From NCBI RefSeq assembly GCF_036188265.1, contig NZ_CP108093.1, positions 3,609,001-3,673,000 on the forward strand: a DNA stretch of 64,000 bases, in the 5' to 3' direction. This DNA is from Streptomyces sp. NBC_00247. Its GTDB lineage: Bacteria > Actinomycetota > Actinomycetes > Streptomycetales > Streptomycetaceae. A program made the translations under genes and the position numbers. Shown in pieces: positions 27,079-36,248 of this stretch (position 1 is its first letter; the number at the start of each line of letters is the position of its first letter). Below the pieces are notes generated by a model, which saw nothing but the letters and a program-made list of their open reading frames with translations, searched no databases and had not been told where the DNA came from.

Positions 27079-27089
27079 AAGGCCGGGTC

Positions 27090-29405
27090 ATGACACCTGC
27101 GAACATCGCCCTGACAGGCCTGGGCCTGATCACCGGCGCCGGTGACGACGTGGAGAAGAGCTGGTCGTCGATCGCGGCCGGCACCACCGGCATCCGCACC
27201 AACACCCTCTTCGACACCTCCGAGCTGCTCACCGACTGGGCGGGCATGGCCACCGCCGAGCAGCCCGCCGACCTGGACCGCTGCTACGCGCTCGCGGCCA
27301 CCGCGATCCGCGAGGCCCTGCACGGCAGCGGCCTCGACCTCGCGGCCGTGGACCGCGACCGGGTGGCCGTCGTGGTGGGCTCCAGCCTCGGCGCCATGCC
27401 GACGCTGGAGGCCACCCACCGCACCTTCGTCCTGGAGGGAAGGCTGGACGTCGAGCAGGCAGTCGCCTCCCAACTCCCCTGCGTGGGCGACTACATCGCG
27501 GCGGAGTTCGACCTGCGCGGCCCGCGCGTGGTCCTCTCCAACGCCTGCGCGGCCAGCGCCGTCGCCCTCGGCTACGCCGCCGAGCTGCTGTGGAAGGGCG
27601 ACGTCGACTACGTCGTGTGCGGCGGCGTCGACCCGCTGGCGGAGCTGTCCGCCTACGGGTTCAGCGCGCTCGGCGCGCTGGACGCCGAGCCGTGCTCGCC
27701 GCTCTCCGCCTCCACCGGACTCACCCTCGGCGAGGGCGCCGGATTCATGGTCCTGGAGTCGGTGGAGCGGGCCGAGGGACGCGGCGCCCGCGTCCTCGCG
27801 GAGCTGGGCGGATACGGCCTGTCCTGCGACGGCTACCACCAGACCGCGCCCGACCCCAGCGGCAAGGGCGCCTGCGCCGCCATGGCACAGGCCCTCGACA
27901 CGGCGGGCCTCACCCCCGCCGACGTGGACTACCTCAACCTGCACGGCACCGGTACCCCCGCCAACGACGCCTCCGAACCCAAGGCGCTGAAGCTCCTGTT
28001 CGGCCTGGAGATACCGGCGGCCAGCTCCACCAAGTCGATCCTCGGCCACACCCTCGGCGCGGCCGGCGCGGTCGAGGCCGTGGTGAGCACCCTGGCCATC
28101 GACCGGGGCACGCTGCCGCCCACCATCAACACCCGGGGCGTCGCCTCTCCGTACGGCCTGGACGTCATCCCGGAGACCGGCCGCGACGCGCGCCCCGAGG
28201 TGGTGGTGTCGAACTCCTTCGCGTTCGGCGGCAACAACGCCTCGGTCGTCATCAACCGGCCCGGCCGTACCGGCTCCCGGCCGCCCCGCCGCGAGGCCGT
28301 CCAGGAGGTCGTCGTCACCGGCGTCGCCGGCCTTGCCGGAACGGCCGGCGGCACCGAGGCGATCACCGCGGCGTTCGCCGAGGGACGGCCCTGCTTCGAC
28401 ACCTTCGAAGAGGTCGTGGGCATCGGCAGGGTGCCGGTCGGCCGGGTGGACATCAAGGCCGCTTCGCGCGGTACGAACCCCAGCCGGGCCCGCCGCATGG
28501 ACCCGCTGAGCCTGCTCGCCGCGTCCGCCGTGAACGACCTGTACGCACGCCACGGCAAGCCGTCGCGTGACGTGGCGGAGTCGACCGGCATCGTCTTCGC
28601 CACCGGGTACGGTCCGGTGACCTCGGTCCTGCGGTTCCACGAGGGCGTGGTGCGCTCGGGCATCACCGGTGCCAACCCGTCCCTGTTCGCCAACACCGTC
28701 GTCAACGCCGCCGCCGGCCACGTCGCGATGCTCCACCGCTTCCGCGGCTACACCGCGACCATCGCCAACGGCGGCACCAGCTCCGTGCTCGCGCTCCAGC
28801 TCGCCGCCAGGGTCATCGCCCGCGGCGCAGCGGCACGGATCATGGTGGTGGTCGCCGACGAGTTCCCCGAGCAGGCCCTCGCCACCCAGGCGGCGCTGCC
28901 CGGCTACGCCCGGTCCGCGCACGTCGTGCCCGGCGGGCGCACCGGTACCGTCCTCAGCGAGGGCGCCGCCGCGATCCTGCTGGAGAGCCGGGAGGCGGCC
29001 CGGGACCGGGGCGCCGACGTCCTGGCGCGGGTCCGCGGCTTCGGCGCCAGTGGCGAATCGGCCGGTATCGGCCGCATCGCCAGGGACGGCGCGGCCTGGG
29101 GGCGCTCCCTGCGCTCCGCGCTCGCCGAGGCGGACCTCGGCCCGGAGGGGATCGGCACGGTCGTCTCGGCCGCGTCCGGCCACCCCCTGGTCGACCTGGC
29201 CCAGCGGGCGGCCCTGCGCCACACCGGGCTCGAAGGCCGGCCGGTCCTCGCTCCCAAGGCCCTGCTCGGCGAGACCTACGGCAGCGCGGGCGCCCTCGGC
29301 CTGGTCGCCGCCCTCACCGGTGCCGGCACCTCCGGCCCCGTGCTGCTGTCGAGCTTCGCGTACGGCGGCAGCTACGCGGCGGCCGTCCTCGACCCGGAGG
29401 CGTGA
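27090..29405 (+). CDS. Fused ketosynthase-chain length factor (KS-CLF)
   Basis: 771 residues from ATG 27090, 11 bp after the previous stop. Residues 1-400 are a complete beta-ketoacyl synthase with Cys153 (SNACAASA), His285 (HGTGTP) and His320 (GHTLGAAGA). Residues 405-771 are a second KS fold in which the active Cys region reads TIANGGTSSV (no Cys) and the HGTGT motif is missing, the hallmark of a chain length factor. KS and CLF are normally separate subunits, so this is a covalent heterodimer equivalent. With the cluster's KR, DH, AT and ACPs it can build a reduced, unsaturated chain. Confidence 0.88.
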   Translation: MTPANIALTGLGLITGAGDDVEKSWSSIAAGTTGIRTNTLFDTSELLTDWAGMATAEQPADLDRCYALAATAIREALHGSGLDLAAVDRDRVAVVVGSSLGAMPTLEATHRTFVLEGRLDVEQAVASQLPCVGDYIAAEFDLRGPRVVLSNACAASAVALGYAAELLWKGDVDYVVCGGVDPLAELSAYGFSALGALDAEPCSPLSASTGLTLGEGAGFMVLESVERAEGRGARVLAELGGYGLSCDGYHQTAPDPSGKGACAAMAQALDTAGLTPADVDYLNLHGTGTPANDASEPKALKLLFGLEIPAASSTKSILGHTLGAAGAVEAVVSTLAIDRGTLPPTINTRGVASPYGLDVIPETGRDARPEVVVSNSFAFGGNNASVVINRPGRTGSRPPRREAVQEVVVTGVAGLAGTAGGTEAITAAFAEGRPCFDTFEEVVGIGRVPVGRVDIKAASRGTNPSRARRMDPLSLLAASAVNDLYARHGKPSRDVAESTGIVFATGYGPVTSVLRFHEGVVRSGITGANPSLFANTVVNAAAGHVAMLHRFRGYTATIANGGTSSVLALQLAARVIARGAAARIMVVVADEFPEQALATQAALPGYARSAHVVPGGRTGTVLSEGAAAILLESREAARDRGADVLARVRGFGASGESAGIGRIARDGAAWGRSLRSALAEADLGPEGIGTVVSAASGHPLVDLAQRAALRHTGLEGRPVLAPKALLGETYGSAGALGLVAALTGAGTSGPVLLSSFAYGGSYAAAVLDPEA

Positions 29406-30064
29406 TGGGCGCCCTGATGGGACTGCTCCTCGATCCGGGACGGACCGGGTACACGCTGGCGCCCGACGGGCCGTCGGCGGTGGGGGAGGCGGTGGGGGAG
29501 GCGATCAACGTCCTGGTCTCCCGGCACCGCGGGCTGCCCCGCGACCGGATGGGGCACCGCCTGTCCGCCTCGGGCCGCTCCCTGATCGTCGGGGCGCTCG
29601 ACACGACGTACGGCATCCGGATCACCGCCGCCGACCTGGCGCGGGACGGCCACAAGCGCTGGTCGGTGCCCGCCCTGGACCTGTCCGCCTCGGTGGCGCA
29701 CGCCGGCGCCTACAGCGCCGTGGCCTTCGCGCCCGCCGGACGCGCCATCGGCGTGGACATCCAGGACGAGCGCGACCGGCCGGGCGCCCTGCGCTGGCTC
29801 GGTGACCTGCTCGGGCGCGAGGAGCCGGCCACGATCAGGGACTTCGCCGAGTGCGAGGCGCTCATCAAGGCCTCGCACCTGACGAAGGAGACCTTCGCCG
29901 GAACCCGGCTGCCTCCGTGGCAGCCGGGCTGGCGGCCCACGAACACCGGTACCTACGAGGTGCGTTCGGTCGTCCTGCGGCCCGAGGACGAACCGCCTCT
30001 GCACCTCGCCCTCGCCTGCGACGCACCGGCCCCGGTGCGCTTCCACCACCTGGAGGAGGAATGA
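29402..30064 (+). CDS. 4'-phosphopantetheinyl transferase superfamily protein
   Basis: 220 residues, GTG start overlapping the KS-CLF stop (ATG at 29405 is an alternative). Sfp-type landmarks are SASVAHAGAYSAVAF, IGVDIQDERDR (Mg/CoA-binding Asp) and FAECEALIKASHLTKETF (Glu and Lys of the catalytic helix). It is expected to convert the cluster's two apo carrier proteins to holo form. The N-terminal part is shorter than in Sfp. It overlaps the next gene by 4 bases. Confidence 0.85.
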   Translation: MMGALMGLLLDPGRTGYTLAPDGPSAVGEAVGEAINVLVSRHRGLPRDRMGHRLSASGRSLIVGALDTTYGIRITAADLARDGHKRWSVPALDLSASVAHAGAYSAVAFAPAGRAIGVDIQDERDRPGALRWLGDLLGREEPATIRDFAECEALIKASHLTKETFAGTRLPPWQPGWRPTNTGTYEVRSVVLRPEDEPPLHLALACDAPAPVRFHHLEEE

Positions 30065-31212
30065 CCCTCACCGCCGCGCGGCCGTACACCCGCCGCATCT
30101 CCCCGATCGAACGGGGATATCTCAACGCCGCCGCGACCGGCACCCCGCAGCTCATCCAGATGGTGATCGAGGGCGAGGGAACACTCGACGCCGTCGCGCT
30201 GGGCCGGGCCGCGCGCGCGGCGACCGAGGCGAGCCCCGGTCTCGCGGTACGCCGCCGGGGCCCGCTGTGGCGCGCCGACGGCACCGCCCCCGAGGTCGTG
30301 GAACTGCCCGCCGGTACCGGTCTCGACCACCCGTTCTTCCACCGCGATCTGTCGGTGGTCACCGGGCCCGTCTGCGAACTGGGCCTGATCCGTGACGGGG
30401 AGACCACCCGGCTCGTCGTCCGGGCCAGCCACATCGTCACCGACGGGCGCGGTCTGCGGCAGTGGATCGCGGACCTCTTCCGGGCCCTGCGCGACGAGGA
30501 CCTGGCGGGCTGCCCGGACACGGTGGACGACGCGCACTTCCGCGCGGCGGCGGGCGACGTCCGCCCGGCCCCCGAGGCCACCCGTCTCACCGGACTGCCC
30601 GCCATCATCGGCCGGGGGCCCGCGGGCGAGCGGCCCCTGTGGCTGAGCCGCCGGGTGCCGGCCGCCCCGTCCGGGGTCACCGCACGCGCGGCGGCGGCGC
30701 TCTCCCGCCACCTCACCACGGACACCGGCCGCCTGATCGTCCCGGTGGACCTGCGCCGCCACGACACCACGACGCGCTCCACCGCGAACCTGACCTCGCA
30801 GCTCGTACTCGACCTGCGCCGTGACGACGCCTGGAAACGCGTCCACTCCACGCTGGTGCGCGCCCTGATCGCCAAGACCGAGGTCGCCGTCCTCGACCGT
30901 GACTTCCTGCGCGACAACCCGTTCGCCAACAACCTGAGCGAGGCGCGCGCGTTCGACGGCAACAGCTTCCCCTGCACGGCGATCATCTCCGACCACGGCG
31001 AGGTCGACCCGTCGGCCTTCTCGACGCCGGACTTCCGCGCCGACTCCTTCCGCACCCTGCCGATGCTGGTCCCGTACGCCGAGATGTTCCTGAGCGCCTG
31101 CCGCGTGGGCGACAGCACCGAGCTGACCCTGGCCTGCCGCGACCGGCCGGGCGCCCGGGAGAAGGCCGAGGCGCTCCTGGACGACGTCGCCGAGGCCCTG
31201 AGCTCCGCCTGA
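30061..31212 (+). CDS. Stand-alone condensation-domain/PapA-like acyltransferase
   Basis: 383 residues from ATG 30061 (ATGA overlap with the preceding gene). The catalytic motif HxxxDG is present as SHIVTDGRG with His124 and Asp128, followed by a C-terminal half rich in strands resembling the condensation-domain floor loop (STANLTSQLVLDLR). Such free proteins form amide or ester bonds between carrier-bound acyl chains and an amine or alcohol. Here the natural partners would be the polyene-ACP and a diaminopropionate-derived amine (inference). It is the last gene of the main operon. Confidence 0.78.
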   Translation: MTLTAARPYTRRISPIERGYLNAAATGTPQLIQMVIEGEGTLDAVALGRAARAATEASPGLAVRRRGPLWRADGTAPEVVELPAGTGLDHPFFHRDLSVVTGPVCELGLIRDGETTRLVVRASHIVTDGRGLRQWIADLFRALRDEDLAGCPDTVDDAHFRAAAGDVRPAPEATRLTGLPAIIGRGPAGERPLWLSRRVPAAPSGVTARAAAALSRHLTTDTGRLIVPVDLRRHDTTTRSTANLTSQLVLDLRRDDAWKRVHSTLVRALIAKTEVAVLDRDFLRDNPFANNLSEARAFDGNSFPCTAIISDHGEVDPSAFSTPDFRADSFRTLPMLVPYAEMFLSACRVGDSTELTLACRDRPGAREKAEALLDDVAEALSSA

Positions 31213-31540
31213 GCCGGCGATCCGCTCCCGGCGGTCGCCTCCGTCCCGGCAGGCGAACCAGGTCCCGGCAGGCGATTCCGCCTCTGCGGGCGACCCGGTC
31301 CCGCCGGGCGCTCCTGCCTCGGCACGGTGCGACTGACCCTCGCCGTGGCCGCCCTCCTCCCCGACCTGAGGCACACCGCCTGCATGGTCGCCTGCCGGGT
31401 CGCCGCGAGCGCTCCGGCCCAGGCGACCCCACCCGGTCACGAAAGCCCCAGCCGCAGCCCTGCCCCACCTGCCCAGCCCCAGCCCTTGCCCCGACCGGAC
31501 CCGAGGTCCGGTCCACCACCCACCCGAAGGACGACCCCGT
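31213..31540. other. 328-bp gap between condensation-like and MFS genes
   Basis: No credible gene is seen. The first 100 bp contain imperfect direct repeats of the type TCCCGGCAGGCGA (around 31241-31310), and the rest is Pro/Ala-codon-like GC-rich sequence. The MFS promoter should lie here. No candidate precursor peptide for the LanB-like protein was found. Confidence 0.45.
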
Positions 31541-33268
31541 ATGTCCCTGGACCAGAGAACCGAGCCCCCGGCGTCCGCGGCGGACCCGACCCCCGTGGCG
31601 GAGCCCGTACCCGCGGTGGACCCGACGCCGCCGGCGGACCGTTCCCCGGCGACGAACGCCGGCCCGGCGGAGCCGGCTCCCGAGGCCGACGCGCTTCCCG
31701 GGGCCTCCGGGGCCGACGCGCCTTCCGGGACCTCCGGGACCTCCGGGACCTCCGGGGCCTCCGGGGCCGACGCGCCTTCCGGGGCCGAGGCGCCTTCCGG
31801 GGCCGAGGCGGCTCCCGCCGCGGACCGAGGCGGTCCGGCGGCGGTCCGTGACCCGGCGGCCGCCGCGGCCACCCGCACCGCGATCCTCACCATCGCCGTG
31901 GCCGTGGGCGGCGCCTTCGTCGCCCAGCTCGACACCACCATCGTCAACGTCTCGCTGGCCGACACCTCCGCCCGCTTCGGTGCCATCACCCAGGTCCAGT
32001 GGGTCGTCACCGCCTACCTGCTGGCCCTGGTCGCCCTGATGCCGGCCGCGGGCTGGCTGGCCTCCCGTTTCGGCACCCGCCGCACCTTCGTCGCCTCCGT
32101 CGCCGTGTTCGGGATCGGCTCGGCGGCCTGCGCCTTCAGCACGACGCTCCCCGAACTGATCGCCTCGCGCGCCCTGTCCGGTGCCGCCGCGGGCGTGCTG
32201 GTCCCGGTCGCCACGATCCTGCTCACCAGCGGCATGCCCCGTGAACGCCTCGGCCAGGTCCAGGCGCTGAACGGCAGCGTCATGCTGATCAGCCCGCTGC
32301 TCGGCCCCACCGTCGGCGGCCTCCTGGTCAACGCCTGGGACTGGTGGGCGGTCTACGCCGTCAACATCCCGCTGTGTGCCGTGCTGTTGGTGGTGGCGCT
32401 GCGCCGCGTCCGCAAGGACGCCCCCGCCGTCGCGGGCGGTGGCCGCCCGCTCGACGTGCTGGGGCTGCTGACCGCCGCCGCCTGCACGGTCGGTGTGGTC
32501 CTCGCCGTGCACGCCTTCTCCGAGACGGGTCTGTCCGCCAGCCCCGCCTCCCTGATCCCGCTGGTGGTGGGCCTGGCGAGCGGCGCCGTCTTCGTACGTC
32601 ACCAACTGCGCACCGCCACACCGCTGCTGGACCTGCGCCTGTTCGCGCACCGCGTCTACCGCACGGCCGCGATCAACATCTTCTGCCTCGGCTTCGTCCT
32701 CTTCTCCCCGATGATGCTGATCCCGCTGTACTTCGAGTCGGCACGCGGCGAGAGCGCCGTCACCACGGGTCTGCTGATGTCGGCGGGCGGCACCGGAGTC
32801 GTCGTCGCGGGCCTCGCCTGCCGCCCGATCATGAAGAAGATCGGCGGCGGTACGACCGTCGTCATCGGGATCGTCCTCACCATGCTCGCGACCGTGCCGC
32901 TGACCGCCCTGTCGTCCAGCACGTCGTACGTGCTGCTGTGCGCGGCGATCGCGGTACGGGGCCTGGGCACGGGCCTGACCATCGTGCCGGCCATGACCCG
33001 CGCCTTCGAGTCGGTCGAGCCGCGCTCCATCCCGGACGCCTCCACCCAGCTCAACCTGGTCCAGCGGATCGGCGGCACCTTCGCCCTCGCCGTGGTCACG
33101 GTCGTCCTCGACAGGGCCGCGCACTCCCACCACGGGCTCGTACCGGCCGCGTTCGCCGACTCCTTCGGCCTGCTGCTCGCCGTCTACGCGCTCACCCTCG
33201 CCCCGGCCGTCGCGCTGCTGATCGCGGATCGACGGGAGAAGGCGGCACGGGCCGCCGCGCTTCAGTAA
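31541..33268 (+). CDS. MFS transporter, DHA2/EmrB-QacA type
   Basis: 575 residues. Residues 1-105 are a low-complexity Ala/Pro/Gly/Ser arm encoded by short DNA repeats. The transporter proper starts at about 108 (ILTIAVAVGGAFVAQLDTTI) with the 14-helix pattern and the DHA2 landmarks QLDTTIVNVSL, WLASRFGTRRTF and GPTVGGLL. Proton-driven drug export of the cluster product or resistance is the likely role. Its stop overlaps that of the convergent response-regulator gene by 7 bp, so transcripts are antisense to each other at the ends. Confidence 0.88.
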   Translation: MSLDQRTEPPASAADPTPVAEPVPAVDPTPPADRSPATNAGPAEPAPEADALPGASGADAPSGTSGTSGTSGASGADAPSGAEAPSGAEAAPAADRGGPAAVRDPAAAAATRTAILTIAVAVGGAFVAQLDTTIVNVSLADTSARFGAITQVQWVVTAYLLALVALMPAAGWLASRFGTRRTFVASVAVFGIGSAACAFSTTLPELIASRALSGAAAGVLVPVATILLTSGMPRERLGQVQALNGSVMLISPLLGPTVGGLLVNAWDWWAVYAVNIPLCAVLLVVALRRVRKDAPAVAGGGRPLDVLGLLTAAACTVGVVLAVHAFSETGLSASPASLIPLVVGLASGAVFVRHQLRTATPLLDLRLFAHRVYRTAAINIFCLGFVLFSPMMLIPLYFESARGESAVTTGLLMSAGGTGVVVAGLACRPIMKKIGGGTTVVIGIVLTMLATVPLTALSSSTSYVLLCAAIAVRGLGTGLTIVPAMTRAFESVEPRSIPDASTQLNLVQRIGGTFALAVVTVVLDRAAHSHHGLVPAAFADSFGLLLAVYALTLAPAVALLIADRREKAARAAALQ

Positions 33269-33909
33269 CGACGCAGCGGCTGGACCCGGTTGACCGCGTC
33301 CAGCCGGGAGGTCGCCCCGAGCTTGTCGAAGATGTTCCGCAGATGGCGCTTGACAGTGCCCTCCGTGATCCCCAGGCGGGTGCCGATCTGCCGGTTGCTC
33401 AGTCCCTGTGCGACCAGCTCCATCAGCTCCCGCTCACGGAGGGTGAGGGTGTCCGCGGACGCCTGCTCCCGCTCGGACCGCGAGCCGCTCGGCGTGCGCG
33501 GCAGGTACATCGTCCTGCCGCCCGCCATCGCGCTGCGTATGGCGGCGACCAGGACATCCCGGTCGGCCTCCTTGTGGAGGTAGCCCACGGCCCCCGCGGA
33601 CAGCAGCGAGTCGATGAGCTGGCGGTTGTCGTGCATCGTCAGCATGATGATCCGCGCCTCGGGCGCCGCCTGGCGGATACCCCGCAGGTTGGCGAGCGGG
33701 CCGGGCCCCGGCATCTCCACGTCGAGCAGCACGAGGTCCGGCCGGTGCAGGCCCGCCATCCGTACCCCGCTCGGTCCGTCGTCGGCCTGGGCGACCACCG
33801 TCAGCCCCTCGTACATCTCCAGGAGTTCGCACAGTGCCTCGCGCAGCAGCCGGTGGTCGTCCACGGCCAGCACCCGGATGTCCCCGGTGGTGTCCGCCCC
33901 CGCGCTCAT
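33262..33909 (-). CDS. LuxR-family (NarL-type) response regulator
   Basis: 215 residues. The receiver domain (about 11-130) has VDDHR acidic residues, phosphoacceptor Asp63 in LLDVEMPG, and the switch lysine in LHKEAD. The C-terminal LuxR helix-turn-helix is at about 150-210 (LTLRERELMELVAQGLSNRQIG). The start overlaps the histidine-kinase stop by 4 bases, so the two are co-translated. It probably controls the adjacent biosynthetic cluster; the target genes are unknown. Confidence 0.92.
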   Translation of the reverse strand: MSAGADTTGDIRVLAVDDHRLLREALCELLEMYEGLTVVAQADDGPSGVRMAGLHRPDLVLLDVEMPGPGPLANLRGIRQAAPEARIIMLTMHDNRQLIDSLLSAGAVGYLHKEADRDVLVAAIRSAMAGGRTMYLPRTPSGSRSEREQASADTLTLRERELMELVAQGLSNRQIGTRLGITEGTVKRHLRNIFDKLGATSRLDAVNRVQPLRRY

Positions 33910-34985
33910 CGGTCGCCCGCCCCGGTGCCGTCCAGCGGGATGCGGAGCTGGACGCGCGTCCCCTGACCGGGCTGGCTGATCAGCTCCAGCGTCCCGCCGA
34001 GGGCGGCCACCCGCTGCCGCATGGCGGTCAGGCCGGTGCCGTCACCGTCGCGCGGGTTCGGCAACCCGACCCCGTCGTCGGTGACGGTGGCGTGCGCCGC
34101 GTCGGGGAAGACGCTGACGAGGATGTCGATGTGGTTGGCCCTGGCGTGTGCGAAGGCGTTGCGCAGGGCTTCGCGCACCACGAGGAACAGCTCCTGGCGG
34201 GTCTGTTCGGGCAGCCAGGACTCGTCGCCGTCGATACGGGAGTCGACTTCGGCCGGCCGGTCGGAGGCGGCGGCGCTGTAGGCGTCGATCTCCTCCTTCA
34301 GACCGTCGTGCAGTTCGTTGACGCGCAGTCCGCTGACCATCGTGCGGGTGAAGCTGAACACGTCCCGCAGCGCCTGCCGGGCGTCCTGGAGCCGGTCGCG
34401 GGTGGAGGCGACCCCTCGCGCCTGCTCCATGGTGTACAGGTCGAGACAGCGCAGCGCCAGGCTGATGCTGCTGCCGATGTGGTCGTGCAGATCGCGGGCG
34501 AGCTGGTGGCGGCGGGCGGTGCTGGCCTGACCGACGTTGTGCAGGGTCGTCGACTCGTAACCGATGGCGGCGGCGCTGACCCGCGCGAAGATGCCTTTGT
34601 GCAGCATGCGTACGGCGGTCAGGAACCGGGAGAGCGCGACCTCGGCGGGGAGCTGGGTGGCGGCCTCGGTCATCGTCTCGACCGCCACGTCGAACAGCAC
34701 GCGTGCCGCGTGCACCGAGTCGATCGGCGAGACCTTCTCGAAGGAGCGCTGCACACCGAGCGCCATCGAGGTCAGTTCGGCTTCCGCCGCCACCTGTACG
34801 GGCGTGCCGTGCAGGGTGGCGATGCACTCGTCGAGGATCTGCCGGGCCTGTCTCTCGCAGGAGACCCAGAGCTCCGGACGCAGGACCAGCGGATTGGCGG
34901 CCGTTCGCAGACCGTCGGCGTAGCGGGCCACGGAGGAATCGATCAGACAGGACCGGTCGGTCGCCGGGTCGGCGGAGAGTTCCAC
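33906..34985 (-). CDS. Sensor histidine kinase (HisKA_3)
   Basis: 359 residues, GTG start. The dimerisation/phosphoacceptor helix contains RRHQLARDLHDHIGSS with His167. The ATPase domain includes VVREALRNAFAHARA (N box), VTDDGVGLPNPRDGDGTGL (G1/G2) and a C-terminal GQGTRVQLRIPL. The N-terminal 155 residues are helical, with no transmembrane segment and no obvious PAS/GAF motif. It therefore looks cytoplasmic and may sense an intracellular metabolite. It is cognate to the overlapping response regulator. Confidence 0.9.
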   Translation of the reverse strand: MELSADPATDRSCLIDSSVARYADGLRTAANPLVLRPELWVSCERQARQILDECIATLHGTPVQVAAEAELTSMALGVQRSFEKVSPIDSVHAARVLFDVAVETMTEAATQLPAEVALSRFLTAVRMLHKGIFARVSAAAIGYESTTLHNVGQASTARRHQLARDLHDHIGSSISLALRCLDLYTMEQARGVASTRDRLQDARQALRDVFSFTRTMVSGLRVNELHDGLKEEIDAYSAAASDRPAEVDSRIDGDESWLPEQTRQELFLVVREALRNAFAHARANHIDILVSVFPDAAHATVTDDGVGLPNPRDGDGTGLTAMRQRVAALGGTLELISQPGQGTRVQLRIPLDGTGAGDR

Positions 34986-35113
34986 GGTGCGCCCCCTCGA
35001 TATGAGGAGTCGTCAGGGCCAGGACGGCACGACTCCCCACAATCCCCCGTCCGGCGCGATCATAGTAAGGGGCTCACGATCAGAAGGCGAGTTCCCAAAA
35101 GGGGGCAAGAAGC

Positions 35114-36088
35114 TCAGGCCAAGACCAGCGCGGCCAGTGCGGCCAGGTGGACGGCGTACTGAGTGGCCATCCAACTCCGGTACGGGCCACGTATGTTGCC
35201 GTCCCCGGCTGTTCCGTCCTGCGTCCGCGGCGGCAGGCAGCGTCCGGCCACGCACAGCGCGCCCACGGCGAACGCGGCGGCGGCCACGTCGAGCGGCAAC
35301 TCGCGTACCCACAGGGCTCCGGCCGTGAGGACCAGGGTCAACGCCCCGCCGGACGCGGCGCAGAAGCGCCGGGCGCTGTGATCGCCGCGGACGACGGCCA
35401 GGGTGCGCCGGCCCGCGAGTGCGTCCCCCCGGGTGCTGCCCAAGTCCTTGGCGACGGCCGCGATCAGCCCCACCCCCAGCGAGAGCACCAGGGCGAAGAC
35501 GGCCGCCTCGGCGGTGAGTTCGCTGCCGGACGAGGCGACTCCGGCGAGATAGGTGGTTCCCGCGGCGGCGCAGGTGACCCCGGAGGCCGACCAGGAGCGG
35601 CACTTGGCGGCGATCCGGGGCGCGGAGTAGGCGTATCCCAGAGCGAGGAAGACAGCGGTGGCCTCGACCACCCTCCACCCCGCGGCGCAGCTGAGCAGCA
35701 GCCCGGCCAGTGCGGTCACCACCACGGCCCGCCGGGCCGCCACCTCGGTCAACCGGCCACTTGCCAGGGGTCTTTGGGACCGGTTGGCCCGGTCCTCACG
35801 CAGGTCGCTCACCCCGTTGAAGACGTAGACGCTCACCGTCGCCGCCCACCAGGCGGCCGTTCCGACCAACAGGTGCGGGGCGTCGGGCCGGTGGTGCGCG
35901 GCAGACGCCGTCAGCAGCGCACCCGTGACGAACCGCAGGACGAACATCACCTGTACCAGCGGGCGCGCCTCCCGCAGGCACAGCCGCACGGTGCGGGCCG
36001 TCGAGACGAGGGAGGGCCACGGGGTGTCGAACGCGGTGATGGCGGAGGGGGACGAGGGGGAGAGGCGAGGCGTAAGGGCCTGTGTCAT
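35114..36088 (-). CDS. UbiA-family prenyltransferase
   Basis: 324 residues with 8-9 hydrophobic segments. The two Asp-rich motifs of the family are present: NGVSDLREDRANRSQRPLAS (about 112) and KDLGSTRGDALAGRRTL (about 215), which bind Mg-diphosphate. Members transfer prenyl chains to aromatic or other acceptors or act as terpene cyclases. The first motif deviates from canonical NDxxDxxxD. It lies between the two-component pair and the SARP and could add a prenyl group to the cluster product; this is inferred from position only. Confidence 0.83.
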   Translation of the reverse strand: MTQALTPRLSPSSPSAITAFDTPWPSLVSTARTVRLCLREARPLVQVMFVLRFVTGALLTASAAHHRPDAPHLLVGTAAWWAATVSVYVFNGVSDLREDRANRSQRPLASGRLTEVAARRAVVVTALAGLLLSCAAGWRVVEATAVFLALGYAYSAPRIAAKCRSWSASGVTCAAAGTTYLAGVASSGSELTAEAAVFALVLSLGVGLIAAVAKDLGSTRGDALAGRRTLAVVRGDHSARRFCAASGGALTLVLTAGALWVRELPLDVAAAAFAVGALCVAGRCLPPRTQDGTAGDGNIRGPYRSWMATQYAVHLAALAALVLA

Positions 36089-36248
36089 GGGGGGAACGTA
36101 AGGCGGGAATTCGTGGTTCCGACGTGTGTCTTTTGAGGTACGCCATGTGTCTTGGGGAGTACTCGCGTTGAATACGGGGAGCCCGCGCGCCTAGCGTCCT
36201 GACTGTCGCAATCACACTGCACGATGCGGAACGTCGGGGGTGCGGGAA
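36089..36248. promoter_or_regulatory. Divergent promoter region UbiA/SARP with direct repeats
   Basis: This 160-bp intergenic region separates divergent genes. The octamer TGTGTCTT occurs twice on the plus strand at 36125 and 36146, 21 bp apart. SARPs typically bind heptameric direct repeats spaced by multiples of about 11 bp, so this is a possible (auto)regulatory site. It is less AT-poor than the flanking coding DNA. Confidence 0.4.

Noticed and set aside
31213..31540. Possible precursor peptide gene for the LanB-like protein
   Set aside because: No short frame with a ribosome site and a leader/core-like composition was found. The sequence is repeat-rich and Pro/Ala-like in every frame.
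33834..35162. A 442-codon plus-strand frame opposite the histidine kinase and response regulator
   Set aside because: Shadow of two well-defined overlapping minus-strand genes; no conserved motif.
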